Assembly (NCBI GenBank): GCA_017418975.1
Contig: JAFOMG010000011.1
Location: 496,001-560,000 of the forward strand
DNA length: 64,000 nucleotides
Direction: 5' to 3'
Origin: Sphingomonas sp.
GTDB taxonomy: Bacteria; Pseudomonadota; Alphaproteobacteria; Sphingomonadales; Sphingomonadaceae
Position 1 is the first letter of the stretch. The number at the start of each line of letters is the position of its first letter. Shown one piece after another: positions 26,765-36,048 of the stretch. Made by a program: the position numbers and the translations under genes. The notes below the pieces were generated by a model. It was not told the origin of the DNA, did not search any database, and saw nothing but the letters and a program-made list of their open reading frames with translations.

Positions 26765-27616
26765 TCATCGTTGCCCCATGAATTCCTTCAGATAGGAATT
26801 GTTCGGCGACAGGATGATCGACGTATCGCCCTTGGCCGGATCGGTATTCAGGAACGTCGTCCGATATGAGCGCATCGCCCGCCAGAAATCGTAGAATTCC
26901 GGATCCTTGTTGAAGGCCTGGGCATAGATCTGCGCGGCCTGGGCGTCGGCGTTGGCGCGGATGATCTGCGCATCCTTCATGCCCTGGGCCTCGATCGTCT
27001 TGGCTTCCTGGTAGCGCGCCGTCTTCATCCGCTCGAACGCGCTGTCGAGCGGCGAGCCCGAGGGAAGCTCGGTCTGCTTGATCCGCACATCGACGATCGA
27101 GACGCCATATTGCGCGGCGAGCTGCTGGAGCGCGCCCTGGATATTGTCCATCACCTGGCCGCGCTCCGGGCTGAGCAGCACCGCGGAGGGGCGCTTGCCG
27201 AGCTCGTTGCGCAGCGCCGAGCGGAACAGCGGCTGGAGCTGGTCGCGCGCGCGCTCCTCGGTGCCGATGGAGACGACCATCTTGAGCGGATCGGTGACGC
27301 GGAAGCGGGCATAGGCATCGATCTGGAGCCGCAGCTGATCGGTGGAGAGCACCGGCTCGTTGGGCAGGTCGACCGAGAGCACGCGCTTGTCGACCCAGAC
27401 GATCCGGTCGACGAACGGAATGCGGAAGATCGGCCCGGCATTGGTGCGGCCGAACGTCTCGCCCGAGCGCCAGGCATTGACCACGCGCTGGGGCTGTTCG
27501 AGCCGCAGGATCACCGCCTGCTTGGTCTCGGGCACGATCGCGACGGTGCTCATCACCACGATCACCGCGACGATGAGCGCGACGGCGATGCCGATGGGGC
27601 TGCGCAGCCAGGTCAT
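26765..27616 (-). CDS. hflC: HflC, SPFH-domain modulator of FtsH
   Basis: A 283-residue type II membrane protein. Single N-terminal helix (IGIAVALIVAVIVVMSTVAI, residues 8-27), then a periplasmic SPFH/band-7 domain (VPETKQAVILRL through RFRVTDPLKM) and a C-terminal helical segment with IVDVRIKQTELP, RYQEAKTIEAQGM and FWRAMRSYRTTF. With HflK it forms a large cage around FtsH that limits its proteolysis of membrane proteins. Its start overlaps the hflK stop (ATGA), which fixes the start at 27616. It precedes the Do protease gene. Confidence 0.95.
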   Translation of the reverse strand: MTWLRSPIGIAVALIVAVIVVMSTVAIVPETKQAVILRLEQPQRVVNAWRSGETFGRTNAGPIFRIPFVDRIVWVDKRVLSVDLPNEPVLSTDQLRLQIDAYARFRVTDPLKMVVSIGTEERARDQLQPLFRSALRNELGKRPSAVLLSPERGQVMDNIQGALQQLAAQYGVSIVDVRIKQTELPSGSPLDSAFERMKTARYQEAKTIEAQGMKDAQIIRANADAQAAQIYAQAFNKDPEFYDFWRAMRSYRTTFLNTDPAKGDTSIILSPNNSYLKEFMGQR

Positions 27617-28722
27617 TTCTGGTCTCCCTGCTGGGCCTTGCCGGCATCGGGGCGGATCCCCGGCAGCGGCAGATAGGGGGTGACGCCGGGCGCCTCGACG
27701 ATGGTCTTGTTGGTGCGCGCCAGCACCTGCTCCATCGTCTCGTAATAGAGGCGGCGGCGCGTGACCTGGGGCGCGGTCTTGTACTGTTCGTAGATCTTGT
27801 CGAACTCGGCGGCCTCGCCCTGCGCGACGGCGATCACCTGCTGGGCATAGCCATTGGCGTTGTTGCGTGCGCCCTGGGCGCCCTGCTGCGCGGCCTGGAC
27901 CGCCTTGAAGGCGTCGTCCACCTGTTCGGGCGCCGCCGCCTTGGTGAGCGCGACGCTCTGGATGCGGATGCCCGCATGATATTCGTCGAGGATCTTCTGC
28001 ATCGCCGCCTGCACGTCGGACGAGATGCGGCCCTGGCCCTCGCCGATCGCCTCGGTGAGGGTGGTGGTAGCGATCACCGCGCGCATCGCGCTCTCGGCGG
28101 TGTCCTTCACCGTTTCCTTCGGATCCTTGATCTGGAAGGAATAGTCGGCGGCATCGGTGATGTACCAGTTCACCGAATAGGCGAGGTCGACGATGTTCTG
28201 ATCGCCGGTGAGCATCAGGTTGGCGCCGCTCTCGGGGAATTTCTCGGTCCGCACGCTGCCGACATCGACGACATCGACCATCTGGATCGGCGCCGGCAGG
28301 GTGAACTTCACGCCGGAATCGAGCGTGCCGGTGTAGCGGCCGAGCGTGGTGACGACGCCGCGCTCGCGCGGGCCGATCGTGTGGAAGCTGGTGAAGATCA
28401 CCCAGATCAGCAACAGGCCGACGATCACCAGCGTCCACAGCCGGGCGCCGCCCGGCGCGCCGGGAAAGCCGCCGCCGCCGCGCGCGCGGCGGAACAGCTC
28501 CTCGAACAGGCCGCCGCCTCCGCCGCCATTGCCGCCGCCGGGACGGGGGCGCCGGCCCTCGGGCGGGAAGGACCAGGGGTTGCGCGGGCCGCCGCCGGAG
28601 CCGCCCTTGCCGTCGCCCGAGCCGCCGCCATTTCCACTGCCGCCGCCGGAGCCCCAGGGGCTCTTGGGGGCTTCGTTCTGCAGAATGCCGGCCTTGCCCA
28701 GCCAGCTCATCAGGTTTGCCAT
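27613..28722 (-). CDS. hflK: HflK, SPFH-domain modulator of FtsH
   Basis: A 369-residue partner of HflC. A long Gly/Pro-rich N-terminal region (about residues 18-90, many GGG and GNGGG runs) faces the cytoplasm, followed by one membrane helix (LWTLVIVGLLLIWVIFTSF). The periplasmic SPFH domain has GPRERGVVTTLGRYTGTLDSG, MLTGDQNIVDLAYSVNWYI and RAVIATTTLTEAIGEGQGRI, then a coiled helical end with YEQYKTAPQVTRRRLYYETM. ATG at 28722 gives the family's MxxLMSWLGK start; the frame extends further upstream without support. It is divergent from the Mrp gene, with 70 bp between the starts. Confidence 0.95.
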   Translation of the reverse strand: MANLMSWLGKAGILQNEAPKSPWGSGGGSGNGGGSGDGKGGSGGGPRNPWSFPPEGRRPRPGGGNGGGGGGLFEELFRRARGGGGFPGAPGGARLWTLVIVGLLLIWVIFTSFHTIGPRERGVVTTLGRYTGTLDSGVKFTLPAPIQMVDVVDVGSVRTEKFPESGANLMLTGDQNIVDLAYSVNWYITDAADYSFQIKDPKETVKDTAESAMRAVIATTTLTEAIGEGQGRISSDVQAAMQKILDEYHAGIRIQSVALTKAAAPEQVDDAFKAVQAAQQGAQGARNNANGYAQQVIAVAQGEAAEFDKIYEQYKTAPQVTRRRLYYETMEQVLARTNKTIVEAPGVTPYLPLPGIRPDAGKAQQGDQK

Positions 28723-28792
28723 TGCGCCTTTATAGGGGCGTGCGCGCGGATTTACAGTGGCGCGCGGCGATTGTGCGCCTATCTGGCACGCG

Positions 28793-29749
28793 ATGACCGA
28801 CAATGAAGCTCTTGCAGCCGCGCTCGAACCCGTCTCCGCCGGCCGCGCCACTGCCCGTCTCGAAGGGGCCCGCGCCAGCATCGTGCTCGACGTGACCGGC
28901 CTGGGCGAAGCCGCGCGCGCGGAGCTGGAGGCCGATGTCCGCGCCGCCGCCGCCGCCCTGCCGGGGGTCGACGCGGTGCGGGTGCTGATGACCAGCGAGC
29001 GCCGCACCCGGCGGCTGGTCGCGGTGGCGAGCGGCAAGGGCGGAGTGGGCAAGTCCACCATCGCCGCCAATCTCGCCATCGCGCTGCATGCGCGCGGGCG
29101 TCGCGTCGGGCTGGTCGACGCCGATATCTACGGCCCCTCGCAGCCGCGGCTGCTGGGCGTGGAGGGCGTGCGGCCCCAGGCGCGTGAAAAAGTGTTGCTG
29201 CCGGTCGAGACCCGTTTCGGCGTGCCGATGCTGTCGATGGGCGGGCTGGTGGCCGAGGGACAGGCGATCGCCTGGCGCGGGCCGATGGCGGGCGGCGCGC
29301 TCGGCCAGCTGGTCGACGCCGATTGGGGCGATGCCGAGCTGCTGGTGCTCGATCTGCCGCCGGGTACCGGCGACGTGCAGCTCACCATGATCCAGAAGCA
29401 CAAGCCGGCGGGCGCGGTGATCGTCTCCACGCCGCAGGACCTGGCGCTGATCGACGCGACTCGCGCGATCGATCTGTTCAACAAGGCGGGCGTGCCGGTG
29501 ATCGGCCTGATCGAGAACATGTCGGGCTATGCCTGCCCGCATTGCGGCGAGCTTTCCGACCCGTTCGGCGCGGGCGGCGCCGAGGCGGCGGCGGCGAAGC
29601 TCGGCATTCCGTTCCTGGGCCGCGTGCCGCTCGAAATGGCGATCCGCGCCGCTTCCGATGCGGGCGAGCCGCCCGCGGCGGGGAACGGACCCGCGGCCCA
29701 GCTGTTTGCCGGATTGGCGGGGCGGGTGGACGACTGGCTGAAAGGATGA
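28793..29749 (+). CDS. apbC: Mrp/ApbC-type iron-sulfur cluster carrier ATPase
   Basis: A 318-residue cytoplasmic P-loop ATPase of the Mrp/NBP35 family, which carries Fe-S clusters to apoproteins. Seen: an N-terminal MIP18/DUF59-like remnant (to about residue 75), the deviant Walker A VASGKGGVGKSTIAANLA, DADIYGPSQPRLLG, LDLPPGTGDVQLTM, and the cluster-binding CPHCG (CxxC) within ENMSGYACPHCGE. The C-terminal PFGAGGAEAAAAKLGIPFLG matches the family. The N-terminal domain is shorter than usual. ATG at 28793 was chosen over 28757 because the extra residues are not family-like. Followed after four bases by a CoA-binding-fold gene. Confidence 0.94.
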   Translation: MTDNEALAAALEPVSAGRATARLEGARASIVLDVTGLGEAARAELEADVRAAAAALPGVDAVRVLMTSERRTRRLVAVASGKGGVGKSTIAANLAIALHARGRRVGLVDADIYGPSQPRLLGVEGVRPQAREKVLLPVETRFGVPMLSMGGLVAEGQAIAWRGPMAGGALGQLVDADWGDAELLVLDLPPGTGDVQLTMIQKHKPAGAVIVSTPQDLALIDATRAIDLFNKAGVPVIGLIENMSGYACPHCGELSDPFGAGGAEAAAAKLGIPFLGRVPLEMAIRAASDAGEPPAAGNGPAAQLFAGLAGRVDDWLKG

Positions 29750-29753
29750 AGCG

Positions 29754-30182
29754 ATGCCGCTGACGCGGGACGAGGACATCAGGGCGCTGCTGGAAGGCGT
29801 GCGCACCATCGCGATGATCGGCGCATCCGACCGGCCCGACCGGCCGAGCTATGGCGTGATGGCCTTCCTCCAGCGCCAGGGCTACCGGGTGATCCCGGTC
29901 AATCCGCAGATCACCGGCGAGCATGTGCACGGCGAGTTCGTCTTCCGCGCGCTCTCGCAGATCGGCGAGCCGATCGACCTGGTCGACATCTTCCGCCGGC
30001 CCCAGGCCGCGGGCGAGGCGGTGGACGAGGCGATCGCCGCCGGGGCCCGGGCGGTGTGGATGCAGCTCGGCGTGATCAACGCGGAAGCCGCCGCGCGCGC
30101 CGAGGCGGCGGGGCTCCAGGTGGTGATGGATCGCTGCCCGGCGATCGAGATTCCCCGGCTGGGGATTCAGCCCGTCGCCTGA
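29754..30182 (+). CDS. CoA-binding-domain protein (YccU/PF13380 type)
   Basis: A 142-residue single Rossmann-fold protein. Seen: RTIAMIGASDRPDRPSYGVM (nucleotide-binding loop), YRVIPVNPQITGE, IDLVDIFRRPQAA, the conserved AVWMQLGVIN and VVMDRCPAIEI with the invariant Cys. These small proteins resemble the CoA-binding domain of succinyl-CoA synthetase; their role is unknown. It is coupled with the Mrp gene four bases upstream and converges on the winged-helix/TPR gene with a 16-bp 3' overlap. Confidence 0.92.
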   Translation: MPLTRDEDIRALLEGVRTIAMIGASDRPDRPSYGVMAFLQRQGYRVIPVNPQITGEHVHGEFVFRALSQIGEPIDLVDIFRRPQAAGEAVDEAIAAGARAVWMQLGVINAEAAARAEAAGLQVVMDRCPAIEIPRLGIQPVA

Positions 30183-31753
30183 TAGTCGGGCCGGACGCCC
30201 GCCGCTTTCCAGTAGCGGATCAGCCCGATCTCCCCGGCAAGGCGCGGGAAGCGCGGATCGGCGCGCATCGCGACGGTCGAGGGCAGGAACAGCATATGGG
30301 TGCGCCGGGCGGTGCGCCGGGTATAGGTGCCCTGCTCGGTGGAGAAGCGCAGCTCGCCCGGATCGAAGCCGCGGGCGAAATAATAGGCATTGGCGACGGC
30401 AAAGGCATCGTCGAGCCGGCCGAGCGCGGACAGGAACGGCATGCCGTTCTCGGCGAAGCCCGCGCCGCGGCGGGCGCCTTCGAGCGTGATGGCTACGGCC
30501 GCGTCGATATCGCGCGGCGCCCGGCTGAGCATCGCGCGCGCCACGGTGAGCACCTGCTCGAAATTCCAGTCCGGGATGCCGGTGGGGCGCGTCTCGCGAT
30601 TCTCGCCCAGCGCGATCGCCTCGCGCATGCGGCCGGTGTACATCAGCAGGTAGAAGCGCGTGAACCATACCGCGAAATGGGTGGGGAACAGCGCGACCGC
30701 ATCGTCCATCGCCTTGTCGGCCTCGTCGAGCCGGCCCGTGGCCCATAGGGACTGGACACGCGTATAGGCCAGCCCCGGATTGGGCGGGATGCGCTTCCAG
30801 ATCCCGTCGAGCATGCCGGCGGCTTCGGCACAGCGGCCCACGCCGAGCATCAGGCCGGCCAGCGCGCCGATCAGCATCTCGTTGCCGGGATGCGGGACGA
30901 GGCTGGCGCGCAGCCCGCGCTCGGCGGCGAGCCAGTTGCCCAGCACCGGCTTGCCCAGCCCTTCCGCGGCGCGGGCATAGGCATTGCCGGGATCGAGCGC
31001 CAGGGCGCGGCGGCGCGCTTCCTCGGCGCGGGTGCGCATGTCCGCCTCGAACCGTTGCGGGCGGCCCACCGCCGCCGCCGAATAGGACAAGGCGAGCAGG
31101 CCCCAGCCATCGGCATAATCGGGCCGCAGCATCACCACGCGGCGCAGCAGCCCGATCGACTGGTTGCTGCCCTCGACCGTGCCCTGGGTCATCGCCATCT
31201 GCGCCTGGATCATCAGCGGCGCGATGTCGTCGGGCGGCTTGCGCTGCGCGGGCGCGGGCGGCGGTGCCCCGAAGCGGCGCCAGGCGAGGAACCCGCCGCT
31301 CGCGGCCAGCGCCAGGCCGGCGCCGGTGACCATCGCGCGCCGGTCGAGCTTCAGGCGGCGCAGCTCGGTGCGCATTCCCTCCAGCGCGGCGTCGCGCGAC
31401 GCGGGAAGCCCGGCGCCATCGTCGGCGCGCACCAGCCGATAGCCTACCTTGGTGACCGTCTCGATCCGGAAGCCGCGCTGGCCGATCCCCTCGGCCGCGC
31501 GGCGCAGGCGCGAGATCACGCGGTTGATCGCGTCCTCGCCGACGACGCGCCCCTCCCAGCAGGAGCGGGTCAGGTCGTCGCGGCTCAGGATCGCGCCGTC
31601 GGCCCTGGCGAGCGCGACGAGCACCTGCATCACTCGCGGCTCGAGCACTTCCTCGGCGCCGTCGTCGCGGGCGAGCTGGCGCAGCGCCGGGCGCACGTCG
31701 AGCGCGCCCAGCCGGAACCCTGCCTCATGTGCCAGATCGATGCGGCCCTCCAC
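30167..31753 (-). CDS. winged-helix (OmpR/PhoB-type) regulator with a membrane segment and TPR repeats
   Basis: A 528-residue protein. The N-terminal transcriptional regulatory domain (about residues 10-105) has LEPRVMQVLVALARADGAIL, EDAINRVISRLRRAAE and a VTKVGYRLV wing, as in CadC/OmpR C-terminal domains. A hydrophobic stretch follows (AMVTGAGLALAASGGFLAW, about 140-160), then a predicted periplasmic or cytoplasmic TPR region (from about 180) with YADGWGLLALSYSAA, LALDPGNAYARAAEGLG and LPTHFAVW-type units. This CadC-like plan suggests a membrane-anchored regulator sensing through its C-terminal half. GTG at 31753 is preferred (GGAAGG nearby); GTG at 31789 is possible. A direct-repeat array lies immediately upstream. 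Confidence 0.85.
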   Translation of the reverse strand: MEGRIDLAHEAGFRLGALDVRPALRQLARDDGAEEVLEPRVMQVLVALARADGAILSRDDLTRSCWEGRVVGEDAINRVISRLRRAAEGIGQRGFRIETVTKVGYRLVRADDGAGLPASRDAALEGMRTELRRLKLDRRAMVTGAGLALAASGGFLAWRRFGAPPPAPAQRKPPDDIAPLMIQAQMAMTQGTVEGSNQSIGLLRRVVMLRPDYADGWGLLALSYSAAAVGRPQRFEADMRTRAEEARRRALALDPGNAYARAAEGLGKPVLGNWLAAERGLRASLVPHPGNEMLIGALAGLMLGVGRCAEAAGMLDGIWKRIPPNPGLAYTRVQSLWATGRLDEADKAMDDAVALFPTHFAVWFTRFYLLMYTGRMREAIALGENRETRPTGIPDWNFEQVLTVARAMLSRAPRDIDAAVAITLEGARRGAGFAENGMPFLSALGRLDDAFAVANAYYFARGFDPGELRFSTEQGTYTRRTARRTHMLFLPSTVAMRADPRFPRLAGEIGLIRYWKAAGVRPDYQATG

Positions 31754-31790
31754 GGCCCTTCCATCTCCGTAATTCGCGTCGCGCGCCACC

Positions 31791-31845
31791 CTATCGGCGA
31801 ATCATCGGCATTTCATCAGCTCTTCATCGGCTCGTCATCCTCTCC
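31791..31845. promoter_or_regulatory. five direct repeats with an 11-bp period (TCATC array)
   Basis: Consecutive 11-mers CTATCGGCGAA, TCATCGGCATT, TCATCAGCTCT, TCATCGGCTCG and TCATCCTCTCC. TCATC starts at 31802, 31813, 31824 and 31835, exactly one helical turn apart. The array sits between the winged-helix regulator and the urcA-like gene. OmpR/PhoB-type domains bind direct repeats with 10-11 bp spacing, so this is a probable binding site for the adjacent regulator. Confidence 0.6.
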
Positions 31846-31917
31846 GCCGGGCGGTTTCCGGGCGATCAGGTCGAGGTCCCGGCACATGCCGGCAATTCCC
31901 TCGGAAAGGAGCCAGAC

Positions 31918-32217
31918 ATGCCCAAGTTCATCGCCGCCCTCGCCGCCGCCACGCTGATCGCCGCCCCGGCCCTGGCCGATGGCCGGCCGGACCGGAGCGT
32001 CACTGTCCGCCATGCCGATCTCGACCTGGGCAGCGCCGCCGGGCGCGCCGCGTTCAACCATCGCCTCGCCGCGGCGACCGAGCAGGTCTGCGGTTCCTAT
32101 GCGGGGGCCGATCAGGACGATGTGCGCCGGATCCAGCGTTGCCGCGCCACCGTCGAGCGCGATGTCGGCCGCCAGCTGGCCGCCCGCTGGGGCGCCGCGC
32201 GGGTCGCCCGCCGCTGA
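31918..32217 (+). CDS. UrcA-family exported protein
   Basis: A 99-residue protein with a signal peptide (PKFIAALAAATLIAAPALA, cleavage near residue 20). The UrcA-family core follows: SVTVRHADLDLGSAAGRAAF, then a helical LAAATEQVCGSY, a second Cys in RIQRCRATV and an Ala/Arg-rich C-terminus. UrcA proteins are small secreted or periplasmic proteins with two conserved cysteines, common in sphingomonads and caulobacters; the function is unknown. A clear AAAGGA Shine-Dalgarno lies seven bases before ATG 31918. It is divergent from the winged-helix/TPR regulator across the TCATC array, so it is that regulator's likely target. A strong terminator follows. Confidence 0.9.
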   Translation: MPKFIAALAAATLIAAPALADGRPDRSVTVRHADLDLGSAAGRAAFNHRLAAATEQVCGSYAGADQDDVRRIQRCRATVERDVGRQLAARWGAARVARR

Positions 32218-32226
32218 GTTCCCTCA

Positions 32227-32267
32227 CGGCCGGGCAGGGCCGCGCATTGCCCGCCCGGCCGCTTTTT
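32227..32267 (+). terminator. Rho-independent terminator of the urcA-like gene
   Basis: G+C-rich hairpin (CGGCCGGGC with an A bulge and GGGC, pairing with GCCC and GCCCGGCCG) followed by CTTTTTC. It directly abuts the 3' end of the convergent kynureninase gene. Confidence 0.8.
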
Positions 32268-33380
32268 CTAGCGGAGCCCGGCAAGCGCCTCGATCAGTTG
32301 CGCCACGTCGCGCGCGTCCTGATAGAGGCCGAAGCCGATGCGCAGCACGTCGCCGCGCACGTCGGTGATCACGTCCTCGGCCTCCAGCGCGGCCTTCCAG
32401 CGCTGGGCGTCCGGCGAGCGGAGCGCGAGGAAGCGCGCGGGGCTGCCCGGGTTGAGCAGCTCGGCCGCGATCGGCAGGCCGGCGAGCAGTTGCGCGCGCA
32501 GGCTATCGACATGCGCCGCGATCGCCGCGGTGGTCAGCCCTTCCTGGCGCAGCATGTCGCGCACCGCGACGAAGCGGTAGATGCCCGAGGGGTCGAAGGT
32601 CGCGCCCAGGAAGCGGCGGCCGTCCGGGGCATAGCCGATGCTGCCCGGCGGCAGCGACAGGTCCTCGAACTCGGCATACCAGCCGGTGACTTCCGGCCGC
32701 GGGCCGAAGCCGGGCGGCGCGTGGAGGAACGCGCAGCCTTCCCCGGCCATGGCGTATTTATAGCCGCCGGCGAGATAGAACACCCGGCCGGCCACCGCCG
32801 ACAGGTCGGTCTCCAGCGCCATGAAGCCGTGATAGCCGTCGATCACCACCCAGGGGCCGTCGGGCCGGGGGAGCGCGGCGAGCTCGGCGATGCCCTCCAG
32901 CACATGGCCGGTGCCGAACTGGACCTGGCTGACGAAGATCAGGTCGTGCCCGCCCGCTCTGGCCCGCTCGGCGATCCGGTCGAGCGGCGCGCGCTCGACG
33001 ATCGCCGTGCCCGCTTCCTCCCAGCGCGCGGCCTGGCGGCGGAAGCTGTGGAACTCGCCGTCGCTGGCGAGGATGCGCAGCGGCCGGCGCGGCAGCGCCG
33101 AGGCGATGGCGAGCAGCAGCGTGTGGGTGTTGGGGGCGAACACCAGCGTGCCGGGATCGGGCAGGCCAAGCTCGGCGGCGACATGCGCCTGGGCCGCGGG
33201 CCAGATCTCGCCCATCACCCGCTCCCATTTGCGATCGGCGAGGCGCACGCCGTCCTCCCAGGCGGCGAGCTGGCCGACATAGGAGGCATCGGGCCAGAGA
33301 TGGTGCGAATGCGCCGCGAAGTGCAGCCGCTCGGGCGCCGCCGCCAGCGCGCGCTGGAACAGGTGCTTGTAGCTGGTCAC
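32268..33380 (-). CDS. kynU: kynureninase-like PLP enzyme (aminotransferase class V fold)
   Basis: A 370-residue PLP enzyme. Seen: LHFAAHSHHLWPDASYVGQ at the N-terminus (substrate/cofactor loop), VFAPNTHTLLLAIASAL, VVIDGYHGFMALETDL with the PLP-ring Asp, and FYLAGGYKYAMAGEGCAF carrying the Schiff-base Lys. The C-terminal small domain has FDPSGIYRFVAV and DVLRIGFGLYQD. Kynureninase splits kynurenine to anthranilate and alanine. The GTG start (33378-33380) overlaps the tryptophan 2,3-dioxygenase stop as GTGA, supporting a tryptophan-catabolic role. It is shorter than standard KynU (about 410 residues), so a related class V lyase is not excluded. Confidence 0.82.
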   Translation of the reverse strand: MTSYKHLFQRALAAAPERLHFAAHSHHLWPDASYVGQLAAWEDGVRLADRKWERVMGEIWPAAQAHVAAELGLPDPGTLVFAPNTHTLLLAIASALPRRPLRILASDGEFHSFRRQAARWEEAGTAIVERAPLDRIAERARAGGHDLIFVSQVQFGTGHVLEGIAELAALPRPDGPWVVIDGYHGFMALETDLSAVAGRVFYLAGGYKYAMAGEGCAFLHAPPGFGPRPEVTGWYAEFEDLSLPPGSIGYAPDGRRFLGATFDPSGIYRFVAVRDMLRQEGLTTAAIAAHVDSLRAQLLAGLPIAAELLNPGSPARFLALRSPDAQRWKAALEAEDVITDVRGDVLRIGFGLYQDARDVAQLIEALAGLR

Positions 33381-34141
33381 AACTGGGTCCGCAGCGTCCA
33401 GAGCTCGGGAAAGGCGCGCTTGGCCAGGGTCGATTCGAGATAGGGCACGCCGGGCGTGCCGCCGGTGCCGGGCTTCATGCCGATCACCCGGCTCACCGTG
33501 ATGACGTGCTTGTGCCGCCAGGTGGCGAGCGCATCGTCGATGTCGACCAGCTTCTCGGCGAGCTGGTACAGTTCCCACCAGCGCGTCGTGTCGCGATAGA
33601 CTTCGGCCCAGGCATCCTCGACTGCCTTGCTCGGCACATAGGGCGCGCGCCAGTCGCGCGCCAGCGCCTCGGCCGGCACGGCGAAGCCGGCGCGGGCCAG
33701 CGCGGCATTCGCTTCGTCCCACAGGCTGGGCAGCGCCGCGACCTGGGTGGTGAGCGGCCCCGGCACTCCGCCGCCGCGCAGGCCCAGCATCGTCTCGACC
33801 GCGCGGAACTGGTCCGACTGGAAGCCCGAGCTGGTGCCCAGCACTTCGCGGAAGCGCGTATAGTCGCTGGGCGTCATCGTCGCGAGCACGTCCCAGCTCA
33901 GCGTCATCACCGCCTGGATCCGGCTGACCCGGGCCAGCGACTTGTACGCCTCTACCGGCTTGTCCGCGCGGACCAGGTCGAGCGCGGCGCGCAGCTCGGC
34001 GATCATCTGCTTGAGCCAGAGTTCCTTGGTCTGGTGGATGATGATGAAGAGCAGCTCGTCATGCCGGTCCGACAGCGGATGCTGGGCCGCGAGCAGCTGG
34101 TCGAGGGCGAGATAGCGCCCATAGGTCATGCTTTCGGTCAT
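33377..34141 (-). CDS. kynA: tryptophan 2,3-dioxygenase
   Basis: A 254-residue, all-helical heme dioxygenase that opens the indole ring of tryptophan to N-formylkynurenine. Seen: TYGRYLALDQLLAAQHPLS, HDELLFIIIHQTKELWLKQM (substrate-binding His/Glu/Arg region), PSDYTRFREVLGTSSGFQS, the heme-ligand His region DDALATWRHKHVITVSRVIG and the GTGGTPGVPYLE active-site loop near the C-terminus. The length is normal for bacterial enzymes. It overlaps the kynureninase gene by four bases, forming a two-gene pathway operon; the formamidase for the middle step is not in the window. Confidence 0.96.
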   Translation of the reverse strand: MTESMTYGRYLALDQLLAAQHPLSDRHDELLFIIIHQTKELWLKQMIAELRAALDLVRADKPVEAYKSLARVSRIQAVMTLSWDVLATMTPSDYTRFREVLGTSSGFQSDQFRAVETMLGLRGGGVPGPLTTQVAALPSLWDEANAALARAGFAVPAEALARDWRAPYVPSKAVEDAWAEVYRDTTRWWELYQLAEKLVDIDDALATWRHKHVITVSRVIGMKPGTGGTPGVPYLESTLAKRAFPELWTLRTQL

Positions 34142-34263
34142 GCCCCGGCATATCGCCTGGCGCAGGCCCCTGCATCCGTTTTCGTGGCTTTTACGATTGA
34201 GCGGGGAAGGCGCGCTCCATAGCCTTTCCCGGCCGCCGATCCGCGGCGGGAAAAGGGGGCTTC

Positions 34264-35226
34264 ATGATTCGCTTCGGTGCCGCGCTGGCCGGCGCATTGC
34301 TGCTTTCCGCCTGCTGGGCGGACGATCGCGACGGCACCGTGACGGTGCGCCCCTCGGCCGATGCGCCGGGCGGATTCCGGCTCGTCTCCACCCTGGCCAC
34401 CCCGACCTATCCCAAATTCGCCGACCTGACCGGGGATCGCAGCTTCGTCTCGAGCTGCGCGAAGCAGATCCTCAACACCATGCCGCCCACCTATGGCGCG
34501 GCGACGCTGCCCGACCAGGGCCTCGCCTTCGCCTATACCGACGCGACCCAGGTCTGGGCGGTGACCGGCGACGGGCTGGGCCTTTCCTTCGGTCCGGCGA
34601 ACGTCGACACCAGCCTGCCGGCGGGCTTCCAGGCCTGGGCCAAGCCCGGCATCGGCAGCTTCACCGACCGGCTGCGCTACCAGACGGTGGGCATCGTCGG
34701 CATCGGGCCGTTCGAATATATGCGGACGGCGCAGGTGATCACCAATGCGAGCGGCGCGTCGACCACCTATAACTGCATCATCGGCGTGCCGACCGAGGTG
34801 AGCGATGTGCCGGCGACTTCGCTCGTGACCTACCAGGCGGTCTATGGCGGCAGCGGCTACCGGACGATCACGGGCGGCGCGACCAGCCCCTTTCCGCTCG
34901 GCAGAAGCACCGTGGCGCTCCAGGCCGATCTGCTGACCGGCACGGTGACCACCACGATCCATTTCATCGGCACGCCCGCCTCGGGCCCCGATGTCGATCT
35001 CGGCACGGTGACCGGCACGGCCGCGATCGATCCGCTGACCGGCGCCTATTACGGCACCAGCTGGTCGAGCGCCGACATGACCGGCGTCACCGGCCAGTTC
35101 AGCGGGCGCTTCTACGGCCCCCAGGGCAAGGAGACGGCGTTCGTGCTCACGCTCGCCGCCAATTCGGCCGCCGCCAGCCCAGCCTACACGCTGCGCACGG
35201 CGGCAACCGTGATCGGCACCCAGTGA
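34264..35226 (+). CDS. lipoprotein with a TbpB-like beta-barrel C-terminus
   Basis: A 320-residue predicted lipoprotein. Signal peptide with lipobox LLSAC (Cys at residue 18), so it would be lipid-anchored in the outer membrane or periplasm. The body is Gly/Thr/Ser-rich and beta-strand-like. The C-terminal region with STVALQADLLTGTVTTTIHF, GAYYGTSW and GQFSGRFYGPQGKETAFVL matches the eight-stranded barrel of transferrin-binding-protein B-like (TbpB_B_D/HphA) lipoproteins, in which the GxFYGPxGxE loop is a hallmark. No partner TonB receptor or Slam exporter lies nearby. A ligand-binding surface role is possible but unproven. Confidence 0.78.
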   Translation: MIRFGAALAGALLLSACWADDRDGTVTVRPSADAPGGFRLVSTLATPTYPKFADLTGDRSFVSSCAKQILNTMPPTYGAATLPDQGLAFAYTDATQVWAVTGDGLGLSFGPANVDTSLPAGFQAWAKPGIGSFTDRLRYQTVGIVGIGPFEYMRTAQVITNASGASTTYNCIIGVPTEVSDVPATSLVTYQAVYGGSGYRTITGGATSPFPLGRSTVALQADLLTGTVTTTIHFIGTPASGPDVDLGTVTGTAAIDPLTGAYYGTSWSSADMTGVTGQFSGRFYGPQGKETAFVLTLAANSAAASPAYTLRTAATVIGTQ

Positions 35227-35229
35227 GGA

Positions 35230-36044
<815 letters not shown>

Positions 36045-36048
<4 letters not shown>

